Source: Mucilaginibacter robiniae (GTDB lineage: Bacteria; Bacteroidota; Bacteroidia; Sphingobacteriales; Sphingobacteriaceae). Taken from it: 64,000 nucleotides of DNA. The notes beneath the pieces were generated by a model. The model was not told the DNA's origin and searched no databases. It saw only the letters and a list, made by a program, of their open reading frames with translations. A program made the translations under genes and the position numbers. Positions 53,473 to 62,757 of the stretch are shown here, one piece after another. The stretch's first letter is position 1, and the number at the start of each line of letters is the position of its first letter. The stretch spans positions 3,410,001 to 3,474,000 of the forward strand of contig NZ_CP051682.1 of the NCBI RefSeq assembly GCF_012849215.1. The letters run 5' to 3'.

Positions 53473-54384
53473 ATGGAAAATCAAACCAACTTTGATGCGA
53501 TCATTATTGGAGGCAGCAGTGCAGGGCTATCTGCTGGAATGGCTTTAGGACGTGCTTTGAAAAAAGTACTTATCATTGACAGTGGTTTACCTTGTAACCG
53601 GCAAACGCCCCATTCGCATAACTTTATTACGCATGATGGCTGGAAACCTAGCGAAATCATGGAAGTAGCCAAAAACGAATTGTTGGCTTATGATACCGTA
53701 ATGTTCTCGCCCGGCTTGGTAACAGAAGTTACTGATAACAACGGAAACTTTAAAGTTACTGTAGCTAACCAATCTATTCAATATATTGCCAAAAAAATGT
53801 TGTTTGCAACCGGTGTAAAGGATATTATGCCTAATATACCTGGCTTTGCGGATTGCTGGGGCATATCAGTAATACATTGCCCATACTGCCACGGGTATGA
53901 GTACAGAGGAAAGAAAACCGGCATACTCATGAACAGTGAGCTAGCTGCCGATTTTGCCAAGTTCATCAGAAACTGGACACCTGACCTCACACTATTTACC
54001 AATGGCAAAGCTAAACTAACGCCAGAGCAGCAGGAGCAAACTTTAAAGCGCAATATACAGATTGTAGAAAAAACAATTAGTAGTCTGCAACATGAAAACG
54101 GGCATTTGAAATCCATTAATTTTACAGATGGTACGGTGCATTTGCTGGATGCACTATATGGTCGCCAGCCCTTTGAGCAGCATTGTAGCATTCCAGAACA
54201 CTTAGGATGCACCATGACAGAACAAGGCTATATTCAGGTAGATGAATTTAAAAAGACAAGTGTTGCCGGTATTTATGCTGCGGGAGATAACACAACGCCT
54301 TTCCGGTCAGTGGCTGCCGCTGTGGCTGCTGGTAATCTGGCTGGTGCAATGATAAATCATGAGATAATTAATGAAAGCGAGTAG
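53473..54384 (+). CDS. Thioredoxin-reductase-like FAD/NAD(P) oxidoreductase
   Basis: A 303-residue flavoprotein. FAD-binding GGSSAG is at residues 13-18, the redox pair is in HCPYCHGYEYRG (Cys136 and Cys139), and the second FAD segment is IYAAGDNTTPFRS near the C-terminus. CPYC with HGYE resembles the disulfide reductases often labelled 'NAD(P)/FAD-dependent oxidoreductase', which include low-molecular-weight thioredoxin reductases and gliotoxin-type dithiol oxidases. The start at 53473 matches the family; an in-frame start at 53395 adds unlike sequence. It is 108 bases after the TetR gene. Confidence 0.88.
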   Translation: MENQTNFDAIIIGGSSAGLSAGMALGRALKKVLIIDSGLPCNRQTPHSHNFITHDGWKPSEIMEVAKNELLAYDTVMFSPGLVTEVTDNNGNFKVTVANQSIQYIAKKMLFATGVKDIMPNIPGFADCWGISVIHCPYCHGYEYRGKKTGILMNSELAADFAKFIRNWTPDLTLFTNGKAKLTPEQQEQTLKRNIQIVEKTISSLQHENGHLKSINFTDGTVHLLDALYGRQPFEQHCSIPEHLGCTMTEQGYIQVDEFKKTSVAGIYAAGDNTTPFRSVAAAVAAGNLAGAMINHEIINESE

Positions 54385-54437
54385 CAGGTTAGGAGTACGC
54401 TTGAGGAAGAGGTAAGTGGTAGTAAACTGTTATTGTA

Positions 54438-55079
54438 TCACTTACCTTCTTCCTCTTTCGTGGTTTCTCCAATTTTAACCAGTTCTTGGCTCATTTTAGC
54501 GTGACCAGCAAAAAAGATGTAATAAACCATAGCGCTTAAAATGAAGAAAAAGCTGATGTAAAAATGAATGTAGCTACCTGCTGCAGCCAATACATAACAA
54601 ACAGGACCTACCAACGCCGTTTTTTGTGCCGAACGATAAACTTCATCCGTCAAAATTTCATGTCGGGTATGATTATTTCGAATAATATATTCCAGCAAAA
54701 TCAGGTGCATGACGGCAATTACAAACAGGGTTGACGAGTAGATGATGATAGTGATAGGCAGATAAGGGTTTTCTGCCAGTAAAGCCGCCGGGTACGGAAT
54801 GAGGGCGATAAACATCAAGTAAACAATGTTAATCCACATCAAAATGCTGTCAGTTACCTTGGCAAAGGCAAATATGCGGTGGTGAGCTATCCAAAAAACA
54901 CCAATCACCAAAAAAGTAAAAGCAAAAGTAAGCAGCTTGGGTATAGCCTGATGTAATACTTTATACAGTTGCTGGCCGCTTACGTAATTGGCCTGCGGTA
55001 TTTTCACATTCAAAATTAGCAGGGTAATGGCAATGGCAAACACGCCATCCGAAAATGCTTCCAGCCGGTTCTTATTCAT
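54438..55079 (-). CDS. TMEM175-family potassium channel protein
   Basis: A 213-residue membrane protein with six predicted helices. The diagnostic FSDGVFAIAITLLILNV is near residues 9-25, where TMEM175 proteins place the pore-lining helix. Bacterial members form tetrameric K+ leak channels. The C-terminus is acidic. No partner gene is adjacent. Confidence 0.88.
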   Translation of the reverse strand: MNKNRLEAFSDGVFAIAITLLILNVKIPQANYVSGQQLYKVLHQAIPKLLTFAFTFLVIGVFWIAHHRIFAFAKVTDSILMWINIVYLMFIALIPYPAALLAENPYLPITIIIYSSTLFVIAVMHLILLEYIIRNNHTRHEILTDEVYRSAQKTALVGPVCYVLAAAGSYIHFYISFFFILSAMVYYIFFAGHAKMSQELVKIGETTKEEEGK

Positions 55080-55192
55080 CTGGCGGGTATAATTAATTGA
55101 TTAGTATATAATAAATAGGTAAATAGCTTTTACCCGATGAATGTTTGCGTAGGCTGGCGTATAGTGTAAACGGTAAACTAAGAGAGAATAAT

Positions 55193-55222
55193 AAAAAAGC
55201 CCATCAACTTATGTTGATGGGC
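55193..55222 (-). terminator. Terminator downstream of the pfkB-type kinase gene (possible small-RNA terminator)
   Basis: A 10-bp perfect stem, GCCCATCAAC (55199-55208) with GTTGATGGGC (55213-55222), with a 4-base loop is followed on the minus strand by a six-base T-run (55198-55193). It lies 143 bases after the stop of the kinase gene, further than usual, and leaves room for a small RNA between. Confidence 0.8.
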
Positions 55223-55364
55223 CTCACAACTAAATAGAACTCTCTAAACCTTACTTTATTCTCACAAACGCATTAACCTTTAAATATAGTTTGATACGTG
55301 CTGTAAATAATAAAGTTGCTTAAAAATTAAAAAAAGTTTATCTGTAAATAAATGTTACAAAATG

Positions 55365-56303
55365 CTACTTAATCTGGCTAATTAACTGCTGATAGAGTTT
55401 TTCCACATCTGCTTTTTGAAATAATTCAGGACCTCGGTTCATGGTAGCGGCACTGCCACAGGCTATGCCCATGCGTACCATCTGGCGTAAATCAAAACCC
55501 TTTTCACAGCCATAAACCATACCCGCTACCATACTATCGCCAGCGCCTACAGTGCTTTGCTTTTCAATAGGTGGAGCAGCAATATGTTCTGAAAAATCTT
55601 TGCTGGCTATGTAGGCACCATCGCTACCTAATGATACCACAACTACCTGGCATTTACCCTTATCAATAATTTGCCGGGTTGCTTCTTCAACCGAAGCAAT
55701 ATCTTTAATGTCGATACCTGTTAATTTACTAAGTTCGGCTTGATTAGGCTTGAGCATAAATACGCCTTCTTCTACCGCATGTTTCAGGGCTTCGCCAGAA
55801 GTATCTACAATCAACCGGGCTTCATCCTGCCGTGCAATACGGGCTATCTTAGCTAAAAAGTCATCGCTGGCTCCGGGAGGCATACTGCCGCTTACCACAA
55901 TAAATTTGGGTTTAGGCGACAGGTTTTTAATGACATTCAGTATTTCGCGTTCTTCTTTAGGCAACAGTTCTACCGCCGGCATACCAAAGCGGTACTCTTC
56001 ATGGATAGAGCGGTTCATGACGATGAAATTTTCACGCGTCATGTTTTCGGTAAGTACCGGTAACTGGTTGATGCGTTCTGCCTTCAGCAAATCCTGCAAA
56101 AGCTGTCCGGTTAAGCCGCCTGATGGGAAAACCGCGACCGAATTTACATTCAGCCGCTTTAATCCGCGAGATACATTGATACCGCCACCACCTGGTTCAA
56201 ACCGGGGCTGGTCGCAACTGAGTTTCTGATCGGGTTCTATTTTATCTACCGTGGTACTTTTATCTACCACAGGGCTTAAGGTTAATGTGATAATATGCTT
56301 CAT
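55365..56303 (-). CDS. PfkB-family hexose-phosphate kinase
   Basis: A 312-residue ribokinase/PfkB-family kinase. The N-terminal GGGGINVSRGLKRLN is the substrate-binding glycine motif and KQSTVGAGDSMVAGMVYG is the signature with the catalytic Asp. PNQAELSKLTGIDI is typical of 1-phosphofructokinase/6-phosphofructokinase II members. The substrate (fructose 1-P, fructose 6-P or tagatose 6-P) cannot be fixed. It follows the class I aldolase without a gap, so the pair would yield triose phosphates. Confidence 0.88.
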   Translation of the reverse strand: MKHIITLTLSPVVDKSTTVDKIEPDQKLSCDQPRFEPGGGGINVSRGLKRLNVNSVAVFPSGGLTGQLLQDLLKAERINQLPVLTENMTRENFIVMNRSIHEEYRFGMPAVELLPKEEREILNVIKNLSPKPKFIVVSGSMPPGASDDFLAKIARIARQDEARLIVDTSGEALKHAVEEGVFMLKPNQAELSKLTGIDIKDIASVEEATRQIIDKGKCQVVVVSLGSDGAYIASKDFSEHIAAPPIEKQSTVGAGDSMVAGMVYGCEKGFDLRQMVRMGIACGSAATMNRGPELFQKADVEKLYQQLISQIK

Positions 56304-57362
56304 TTACGCAATAGTAACTTCAGGGGCTAAATATACATCTTGGATACTATGTAAAAATTCAACACCCTCGGCAAACGGCCGTTGGAAAGCACGACGACCT
56401 AAGATTAAGCCGGTACCACCTGCCCGTTTGTTAATAACTGCGTTAGCTACTGAATCAGCCAAATCGCCCGGGCCTTTAGACTCTCCACCTGAGTTAATTA
56501 AGCCGGCACGACCCATATAGCAATTTGCTAATTGGTAACGGCACATATCAATTGGGTGCTCGGATGTTAGCTGACTATACATCAGCGGATCATTTTTAGA
56601 AAAATTGATTTTGGTAAAACCACCGTTTACATCAGGCATTTTCTGCTTGATGATGTCGGCTTGTATGGTTACCCCTATGTGGTTAGCCTGTCCGGTGATA
56701 TCAGTAGCAGCTTCGTAGTTTATACTATCTTTCTTAAAATCATTGTTACGAGTATAGCACCACAAAATAGTAGCCATGCCTAACTCATGGGCACGTTCAA
56801 AAGCTTGTGATACTTCAATAATCTGGCGGCTGGATTCTTCCGAGCCGAAATAAATAGTAGCACCTACTGCAGTTGCACCTAAGTTCCAGGCATCTTCAAC
56901 CGAACCAAACATAATCTGATTGTATTTGGTAGGGTAGGTCAGCAACTCGTTATGGTTAATTTTAACTATCAGCGGAATTTTGTGGGCGTACTTGCGCGAC
57001 ACCATAGCCAAATTACCAAAAGTGGTGGCTACGGCATTCGAGCCACCTTCTAGAGCCAACTTTACAATGTTTTCTGGGTCAAAATACATCGGGTTTTTGG
57101 CGAAAGATGCACCAGCAGTATGTTCAATACCCTGATCAATAGGCAGGATAGATAAATACCCCGTACCAGCTAAACGGCCGTGATTACGCATGGCTGCCAA
57201 GCTGCGCAAAACTTGTGGATTACGGTTGGTTTCCAAAAACACCTGGTCAATAAAATCAGGTGATGGTAGGTGTAATAAACTTTTGTCGAAAGTTTTGCTT
57301 TCATGCTGTAGTAAATCGTCGGCGCGGTTACCCAATAAGTCAAGAATGTGTTGAAAGGCCAT
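56304..57362 (-). CDS. fbaB: Class I fructose-bisphosphate aldolase
   Basis: A 352-residue DhnA/FbaB-type class I aldolase that uses a lysine Schiff base and cleaves fructose 1,6-bisphosphate. [53 protein letters not shown] and the Gly-rich phosphate site [13 protein letters not shown] are family features. It abuts a PfkB-type kinase downstream. A TTTCTTTG box and TTG are seen upstream on the minus strand, a plausible promoter. The enzyme may serve gluconeogenesis or a sugar-phosphate route. Confidence 0.92.
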   Translation of the reverse strand: MAFQHILDLLGNRADDLLQHESKTFDKSLLHLPSPDFIDQVFLETNRNPQVLRSLAAMRNHGRLAGTGYLSILPIDQGIEHTAGASFAKNPMYFDPENIVKLALEGGSNAVATTFGNLAMVSRKYAHKIPLIVKINHNELLTYPTKYNQIMFGSVEDAWNLGATAVGATIYFGSEESSRQIIEVSQAFERAHELGMATILWCYTRNNDFKKDSINYEAATDITGQANHIGVTIQADIIKQKMPDVNGGFTKINFSKNDPLMYSQLTSEHPIDMCRYQLANCYMGRAGLINSGGESKGPGDLADSVANAVINKRAGGTGLILGRRAFQRPFAEGVEFLHSIQDVYLAPEVTIA

Positions 57363-57687
57363 ATGATATGGAGTTTTGAGAAGTCAAAGAAATTTTAAAA
57401 CATAACAGGCTTACAACTTGATTGTTTTTTGCTTGGCAGTACAAGTTGACTGGCCTAAGCTGTAGTTTGACTTTGAAAAGACAAATGTTTGAAGTTTAAT
57501 TTTTTAGCCTTTTATGGTTATTTGCATTCTAATAAGTAGTATTAGTTTAATGTAGCGGTTAAAAAAATTAGATTATCAAGGAAAAAAATTATTTTTAACC
57601 GGGCAAAATATAGCCTTGTATTATAATCTGCAATCAATAAACTTATTTTAATATATAAATTATAACGATCGTTTGAAGCTTAAAGCC
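57363..57687. other. AT-rich intergenic region between divergent genes
   Basis: This 325-base region contains the probable fbaB promoter on the minus strand and the upstream region of the DUF2142 gene. It is strongly AT-rich with no ORF, tRNA or clear hairpin. The composition shift continues into the next two genes. Confidence 0.4.
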
Positions 57688-59112
57688 ATGTTTGAAAATT
57701 ATTACCTTTTTATTAATAAATACTTAAATTTCATATATCTATTATTTGCAATCATACTTACTGGGCTATCAACCATTCTGGTACCTCCTTTTCAAAATCC
57801 AGACGAACCTGCTCATTTTTACAGAGCCGAAGAAGTTTCAAGATTGGAGTTAGTACCCTCTTTTGTATATGACAGTCAATACAAGATTCCACAGCATACA
57901 GACTCAACATTAGTATTTTCTGCACCTGGTGGATACAAGGTTGATAAAGGAGTACAGCAAGCACAGCATCCATTTACTAGATTATCTTGTTGTTTAATAA
58001 ATCGAGTAGACTCAAGCATGTTTATTGAAGCTAAGCAGTATAAATGGGGTAGTGGCTTTACTCGATTAAATTTTGGTAATACAGCTATTTATCCACCTAC
58101 TGCTTACATTATACCATCCATAGGTATATTTATTGGTAAATGCCTTCAACTTAATATTATACAAACCTATACTTTGTCGAGAATTTTTAACTGTGTTACA
58201 GCAGTAATGATAGGTTTTTTAGCTCTGTTTTTAGCAAAGCGTAGTCGTATACTTTTCTTTATAGCACTGCTATTTCCAATGTGCGTTTCCCTATTTGCAT
58301 CTGTTAGTCAAGATGCTTCACTAATTTGTTTTTCTTTTTTACTAGTTGCCATTATAGATCATGCCGAATTTAATAGTACTCCTCAATATTCGAAATGGCA
58401 TTTTTTGGGTATGGTTCTGTTAATGACTTTAATAATTATTGCTAAACCACCCTACACTCCTTTAGTATTTATATTTCTGCTTTTGAGTATCCCTCTACGT
58501 ACTAGAGTATTATTGTTTAGCATACCTTTATTTATATTGATGATTTGGTTTTATATTGATCACTACAATCTAGCAATACCATTTGCACCTGTTGAAATGC
58601 ATATAAATGCCAAATTACAAGTTTCACATATACTTCACCATCCCTTTAGATTTATAAAAATGTTTTTTAAACCTGAATGGATGGCTATCAACCAGAATGC
58701 AAAAATGTTTGTCGGGATACTAGGTTGGCTTGATACGTATTTTCCTAGACTTTACTATAAAATGGCATTCATGGTTTTTTTCTTGGGTTTAGTAACTTGC
58801 TTTGAGTTTACCCGGAAAGATTCACATTTTAAAGTTAAGGTTGGCTTATTATTTTTTGCAACAATCACCTTAATAGCAGTAATGACAGCCCAATATGTAA
58901 CATGGACTGCATTAGATTCACCTGTGTTTAGTGGTATGCAAGGCAGGTATTTATATCCTATATTTCCGTTTGTGGCACTTGGTGTTTCAGGTTATAAGAA
59001 AATAGATAAGATAAGTCCTTACAAAAGCGTGTTCTTGATCTTAATTGTAAGTTTTCCAATAATTACTATATTAAACTTGGTTAATGTATTAATTCATCGA
59101 TATTATTTATAG
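57688..59112 (+). CDS. DUF2142-family polytopic membrane protein
   Basis: A 474-residue membrane protein with roughly ten or more helices. The family start is visible as PPFQNPDEPAHFYRAEEVSR after the first helix. These proteins resemble glycosyltransferase C-type membrane enzymes, and a role in cell-surface glycan synthesis is often suspected. The ATG at 57688 is preferred over an in-frame TTG at 57673. The coding sequence is clearly more AT-rich than most of the window, as is the convergent GT2 gene, suggesting acquisition. Confidence 0.8.
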   Translation: MFENYYLFINKYLNFIYLLFAIILTGLSTILVPPFQNPDEPAHFYRAEEVSRLELVPSFVYDSQYKIPQHTDSTLVFSAPGGYKVDKGVQQAQHPFTRLSCCLINRVDSSMFIEAKQYKWGSGFTRLNFGNTAIYPPTAYIIPSIGIFIGKCLQLNIIQTYTLSRIFNCVTAVMIGFLALFLAKRSRILFFIALLFPMCVSLFASVSQDASLICFSFLLVAIIDHAEFNSTPQYSKWHFLGMVLLMTLIIIAKPPYTPLVFIFLLLSIPLRTRVLLFSIPLFILMIWFYIDHYNLAIPFAPVEMHINAKLQVSHILHHPFRFIKMFFKPEWMAINQNAKMFVGILGWLDTYFPRLYYKMAFMVFFLGLVTCFEFTRKDSHFKVKVGLLFFATITLIAVMTAQYVTWTALDSPVFSGMQGRYLYPIFPFVALGVSGYKKIDKISPYKSVFLILIVSFPIITILNLVNVLIHRYYL

Positions 59113-59120
59113 CTTGATTG

Positions 59121-59158
59121 TAAATATGGCTTATTTAGCTTTAAATAAGCCATATTTA
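59121..59158. terminator. Bidirectional terminator overlapping the GT2 coding end
   Basis: A perfect 17-bp stem (59121-59137 with 59142-59158) has a 4-base loop. The right arm lies within the final codons of the minus-strand glycosyltransferase and its stop is inside the left arm. No clear T-run is present, but the arms are A/T-rich. Confidence 0.65.
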
Positions 59159-59856
59159 AGAATACAATATATAGCGCGAAAGCCATCTTTCCAACCAATT
59201 TTCTTACCTTCTTCATAGGTACGGCCGTAATAAGATATTCCAACCTCATATAAACGTAAGTTTTTCACACGCGATAGCTTTATAGTTATTTCCGGCTCAA
59301 AGCCAAAACGCTTTTCTGTTAAAATAATTGATTGTATCAACTTTCGATCAAACATCTTGTAACATGTTTCCATATCTGTAAGGTTCATATTCGAAAACAT
59401 GTTGGATAAGAAAGTTAACCATTTATTCCCTATTGTATGCCAGAAAAACAATATACGGTGAGGATGACTACCCATAAACCGCGACCCATAAACAACATCA
59501 GCAAAACCGTTAATGATAGGTTTAAGCATGTAGTTGTACTCTTCAGGGTCATACTCTAGGTCAGCATCTTGTATAATTACATAGTCTCCTGTAGCTTGAG
59601 CAATACCAGTATGTAGGGCTGCACCTTTGCCTTGATTTACTTCATGTTTATAGTAAACAATATTTAAGTTAGCATTTTGCTGCTGATACAGTTTCACTGC
59701 ATCATCTGTATCGTCCTTTGAACAATCGTTTACAATGATTACTTCTTTTTGAATATCATTAATAAGTTTAACATTTTTTATCTTATCAAGAATCAGGTGA
59801 ATAGTTTTACCTTCATTGTAGGCTGGAATAATAATTGACAAAGTATTAATATGCAT
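59131..59856 (-). CDS. Glycosyltransferase family 2
   Basis: A 241-residue GT2 enzyme of the DPM/polyprenyl-phosphate mannosyltransferase-like type. [16 protein letters not shown] begins the nucleotide-sugar domain, [14 protein letters not shown] and [15 protein letters not shown] carry the conserved Asp residues (DxD-like), and [14 protein letters not shown] and ETCYKMF are typical. There is no C-terminal membrane helix, so it is cytoplasmic or peripheral. It converges with the DUF2142 gene and both may act in surface glycan or lipid-linked sugar formation. Confidence 0.88.
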   Translation of the reverse strand: MHINTLSIIIPAYNEGKTIHLILDKIKNVKLINDIQKEVIIVNDCSKDDTDDAVKLYQQQNANLNIVYYKHEVNQGKGAALHTGIAQATGDYVIIQDADLEYDPEEYNYMLKPIINGFADVVYGSRFMGSHPHRILFFWHTIGNKWLTFLSNMFSNMNLTDMETCYKMFDRKLIQSIILTEKRFGFEPEITIKLSRVKNLRLYEVGISYYGRTYEEGKKIGWKDGFRAIYCILKYGLFKAK

Positions 59857-60112
59857 GTAATAAGGAAGTTCTAAAATTTATCAGCTTATAAATAGTTCCA
59901 AAAATATGCAAAATCTAGCTTTAATCTTAAAAACAGTTTAAAAATGATTAATCATAATATTTTTGAGTGCAAGTTGAACAATAGTCTGGCTGTATAGCAT
60001 TAATCAGTAACTGTTCTTACTTAGTTTCTATGTTGCCAATAATTTTATTCTGTTTTAAAAAACTATCACGCTCAAAAGATATTGAATACTTTAGCGCATT
60101 AAAACCTGTACT

Positions 60113-60949
60113 ATGTCCGTCATTCTGTTTACGTTAATTATTCTGGTTGGGGCCTACATGGCCGGTTTGTTAGGCTCATTAACCGGATTGGGTGGGGGCG
60201 TAGTCATCATACCTCTATTATCATTGGTTTTGGACGTAAATATTCACTATGCTATTGGCGCTTCGCTGGTGTCGGTTATTGCTACCTCTTCAGGTTCGGC
60301 TGTGGCTTATGTGCGTGAAGGGATTACTAATATGCGCATTGGTATGTTTCTGGAAATTGCCACCACTACAGGGGCAATGCTGGGAGCTATGTTGGCCCTG
60401 CACCTGCAAACCAGCTTTATTGCCGTTATATTTGGCGTCATACTGATTTTTACGGCGGTCATGTCGTTACGTAAAAAAGAAGAATTTGTAAGTCAGGAAA
60501 AAAGCTGGCTGTCAGATAAACTGAAGCTGAACGGCAGCTACCCAGCCAATGGCCAAACCGTACAATATGGCGTACGCCATGTAGGCGGCGGTTTTTTAAT
60601 GATGCTGTTTGCCGGGGTTATATCAGGGTTGTTAGGCATCGGTTCGGGCTCCTTAAAAGTAGTGGCTATGGATGGTATTATGCGTATTCCATTCAAAGTA
60701 TCAACTACCACCAGTAACTTCATGATTGGTGTAACTGCGGCGGCCAGTGCCGTGGTTTATTTGCAGCGTGGATATATTGATCCTGGCTTATCAATGCCAG
60801 TGGTAATCGGTGTGTTGCTGGGAGCTTTAACCGGGTCTAAAATACTGGTACATACCCAAAAGTCGGGCTGGCTACGATGGACGTTTGCCATTGTAGTAAC
60901 TTTTTTGGCCATACAAATGATTTATAACGGAATAAATCACAAAATTTAA
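60113..60949 (+). CDS. TauE/SafE-family sulfite exporter-like protein
   Basis: A 278-residue membrane protein with about eight helices. GLLGSLTGLGGGVVIIPLLS is the first family repeat (GxGGG) and LLGIGSGSLKVVAM the second. TauE/SafE proteins move organic or inorganic anions such as sulfite or sulfoacetate; the substrate is unknown. A DUF1634 gene follows after four bases, an association that I recall from other genomes. Confidence 0.9.
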   Translation: MSVILFTLIILVGAYMAGLLGSLTGLGGGVVIIPLLSLVLDVNIHYAIGASLVSVIATSSGSAVAYVREGITNMRIGMFLEIATTTGAMLGAMLALHLQTSFIAVIFGVILIFTAVMSLRKKEEFVSQEKSWLSDKLKLNGSYPANGQTVQYGVRHVGGGFLMMLFAGVISGLLGIGSGSLKVVAMDGIMRIPFKVSTTTSNFMIGVTAAASAVVYLQRGYIDPGLSMPVVIGVLLGALTGSKILVHTQKSGWLRWTFAIVVTFLAIQMIYNGINHKI

Positions 60950-60953
60950 CTAC

Positions 60954-61343
60954 ATGTCTAACGTTAAACAGTTTAAAGATACCGATATCCAATTAGCCAT
61001 AGGTTGGATATTGCGTTTGGGGGTTATTATTTCCATGTCGGTAGTTTTTATTGGTGGTTGCTTGTACATTTATCGTCATGGGTATAGTATAGCCAATTAC
61101 CACGAGTTTAAAGGGGTACCTAATTTTGTACATACGCCAGCTGGTATATGGCATGGTATTTTAACCGGGCATGGGCAGGCTATTATTCAAGCTGGCATTT
61201 TGTTATTGGTGGCTACACCAGTACTGCGTATTCTTTTTTCTGCTTTTGGTTTTCTGCTCGAGAAAGATTATTTGTACGTAGGTATCACCTTGCTGGTACT
61301 GGCTATTATTATTATCAGTGCTTTAACCGGGCATGGTGGCTAA
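60954..61343 (+). CDS. DUF1634-family membrane protein
   Basis: A 129-residue membrane protein with three predicted helices (about 15-35, 65-85, 100-125). QLAIGWILRLGVIISMSVVF opens the first and the sequence ends near LTGHGG. It is translationally close to the TauE/SafE gene and probably its partner. The exact role is unknown. Confidence 0.88.
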   Translation: MSNVKQFKDTDIQLAIGWILRLGVIISMSVVFIGGCLYIYRHGYSIANYHEFKGVPNFVHTPAGIWHGILTGHGQAIIQAGILLLVATPVLRILFSAFGFLLEKDYLYVGITLLVLAIIIISALTGHGG

Positions 61344-61372
61344 TAACAAGCTGCTCATCCGTTTGAAATTGT

Positions 61373-61380
61373 TATTTTTG
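61373..61380 (+). promoter_or_regulatory. -7 promoter box (TATTTTTG) before the alpha/beta hydrolase
   Basis: TATTTTTG matches TAnnTTTG and ends eight bases before the ATG at 61389, suggesting an almost leaderless transcript. No well-spaced -33 element is visible, so the call is tentative. Confidence 0.45.
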
Positions 61381-61388
61381 GATTCTTT

Positions 61389-62681
61389 ATGATTAAAAAG
61401 CTTTTATGGATAGTATGCCTGGTTGCCTGTACAGCCAGCGCCTTTGCACAAACCGAGCCCACAGCTTACCGTAGCGTAGTAAACCGGTTTATGCTGTATT
61501 ATAACCGCAACCAGGCTGATAGCGTATTTGCTATGTTCGGTCCTGAAGCTAAGGCTACTATGCCTGTAGAAAAGAACCGGCAGGTACTAACACAGTTGCA
61601 GGCTCAGATAGGTGGTTTGCAGCAGGCTACTTTTGCGGGTATGGCGCAAAATGTAGCAACGTACAAAGCCGATTTTCAAAAATCAACTCTGACTATGAAA
61701 ATAAGTCTGGCTAATGATGGTAAGATTAGTGGGTTGTTTTTTGATAATTATCAGTCGGCAAAAACAAATGTACCAGCAGCTGCCAGCTTGGGCGCTAACG
61801 AAATGCCGCTGTCTGTAAAAACGTTGGCCGGTACAATTAATGGTACATTAGCCTTGCCGAAACAGGCTACGGGCAAAGTACCTGTAGTGCTGATTGTTGC
61901 TGCTTCAGGAGCTACAGATCGCGATGGGAACAAACCTAAGTTGAACCTGATGCCGGATACTTATAAATTGCTGGCCACAAATTTAGCCCAAAATGGTATT
62001 GCTTCATTACGATATGATAAACGCCAGGTTGACCCAACGCTAACAGCAGCTAAAGAAAAGAACATGCACTTTAGCGATTTGGTAGATGATGCTGTAACAC
62101 TGGTTACGCAGCTGCATGATGATCCAAGATTTTCTAAAGTAGTGGTGCTGGGGCATAGTGAGGGCTCGTTGGTGGGTATGCTAACCTGTGATGGCCAACC
62201 GGTTAATGGTTTTATATCTGTTGAGGGAGAAAGCGAATCGGGCGATAAAATTTTGATGGAAGAAGCAAAAGCACAGCCCGAGTTTATTCGTAATAATTTA
62301 AAAGCAGTAATTGATACTATGCGCAAAGGCAAAGTAAATGAGGTTGTAGATCCCAGCATTTACAGCATTGCCCGTACCAGCATACAGCCTTACTTAATGT
62401 CGTGGATGTATATTGATCCGATAAAAGTAATCAAGCGCATGAAGCAGCCTATTTTGCTAATACAAGGTACTAATGATTTGCAGGTGAGCACTGCTAACGG
62501 CGAAAAGCTGAAAAAAGCAAAATCGGAAGCTAAGTTAGTGACTATAACTGGCATGAATTACGTACTTCGTGATGCACCGACGGAAACTGAGCGCAATATA
62601 GCTACCTATAATCAGCCCGGGCTACCACTTAAACCTGAACTGATAACAACGATAGTGGATTTTGTAAACAGTTTGAAGTAG
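61389..62681 (+). CDS. Exported alpha/beta hydrolase with DUF3887-like N-terminus
   Basis: A 430-residue exported protein. A signal peptide (MIKKLLWIVCLVACTASAFA, then Q) is followed by a DUF3887-like domain (about 22-125: VVNRFMLYYNRNQADSVFAM) and an alpha/beta hydrolase domain (about 155-430). The nucleophile elbow reads VVLGHSEGSLVGML, preceded by IASLRYDKRQ. QPILLIQGTNDLQV marks the region of the acid residue. The usual catalytic His would fall near the GMNYVLRDAP segment, but no His is visible there, which is odd. Probably a periplasmic esterase or peptidase; substrate unknown. Confidence 0.85.
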   Translation: MIKKLLWIVCLVACTASAFAQTEPTAYRSVVNRFMLYYNRNQADSVFAMFGPEAKATMPVEKNRQVLTQLQAQIGGLQQATFAGMAQNVATYKADFQKSTLTMKISLANDGKISGLFFDNYQSAKTNVPAAASLGANEMPLSVKTLAGTINGTLALPKQATGKVPVVLIVAASGATDRDGNKPKLNLMPDTYKLLATNLAQNGIASLRYDKRQVDPTLTAAKEKNMHFSDLVDDAVTLVTQLHDDPRFSKVVVLGHSEGSLVGMLTCDGQPVNGFISVEGESESGDKILMEEAKAQPEFIRNNLKAVIDTMRKGKVNEVVDPSIYSIARTSIQPYLMSWMYIDPIKVIKRMKQPILLIQGTNDLQVSTANGEKLKKAKSEAKLVTITGMNYVLRDAPTETERNIATYNQPGLPLKPELITTIVDFVNSLK

Positions 62682-62701
62682 AAGGTAAGGTTAAGAAATA
62701 A

Positions 62702-62746
62702 AAAACTAAGAGGGTCATTGCAGCAAGCAATAACCCTCTTAGTTTT
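62702..62746. terminator. Bidirectional terminator
   Basis: The stem AAAACTAAGAGGGT (62702-62715) with ACCCTCTTAGTTTT (62733-62746) is extended by ATTGC/GCAAT across one mismatch. It lies between the convergent hydrolase and M56 genes. Confidence 0.8.
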
Positions 62747-62757
62747 CAAATTAGTGC

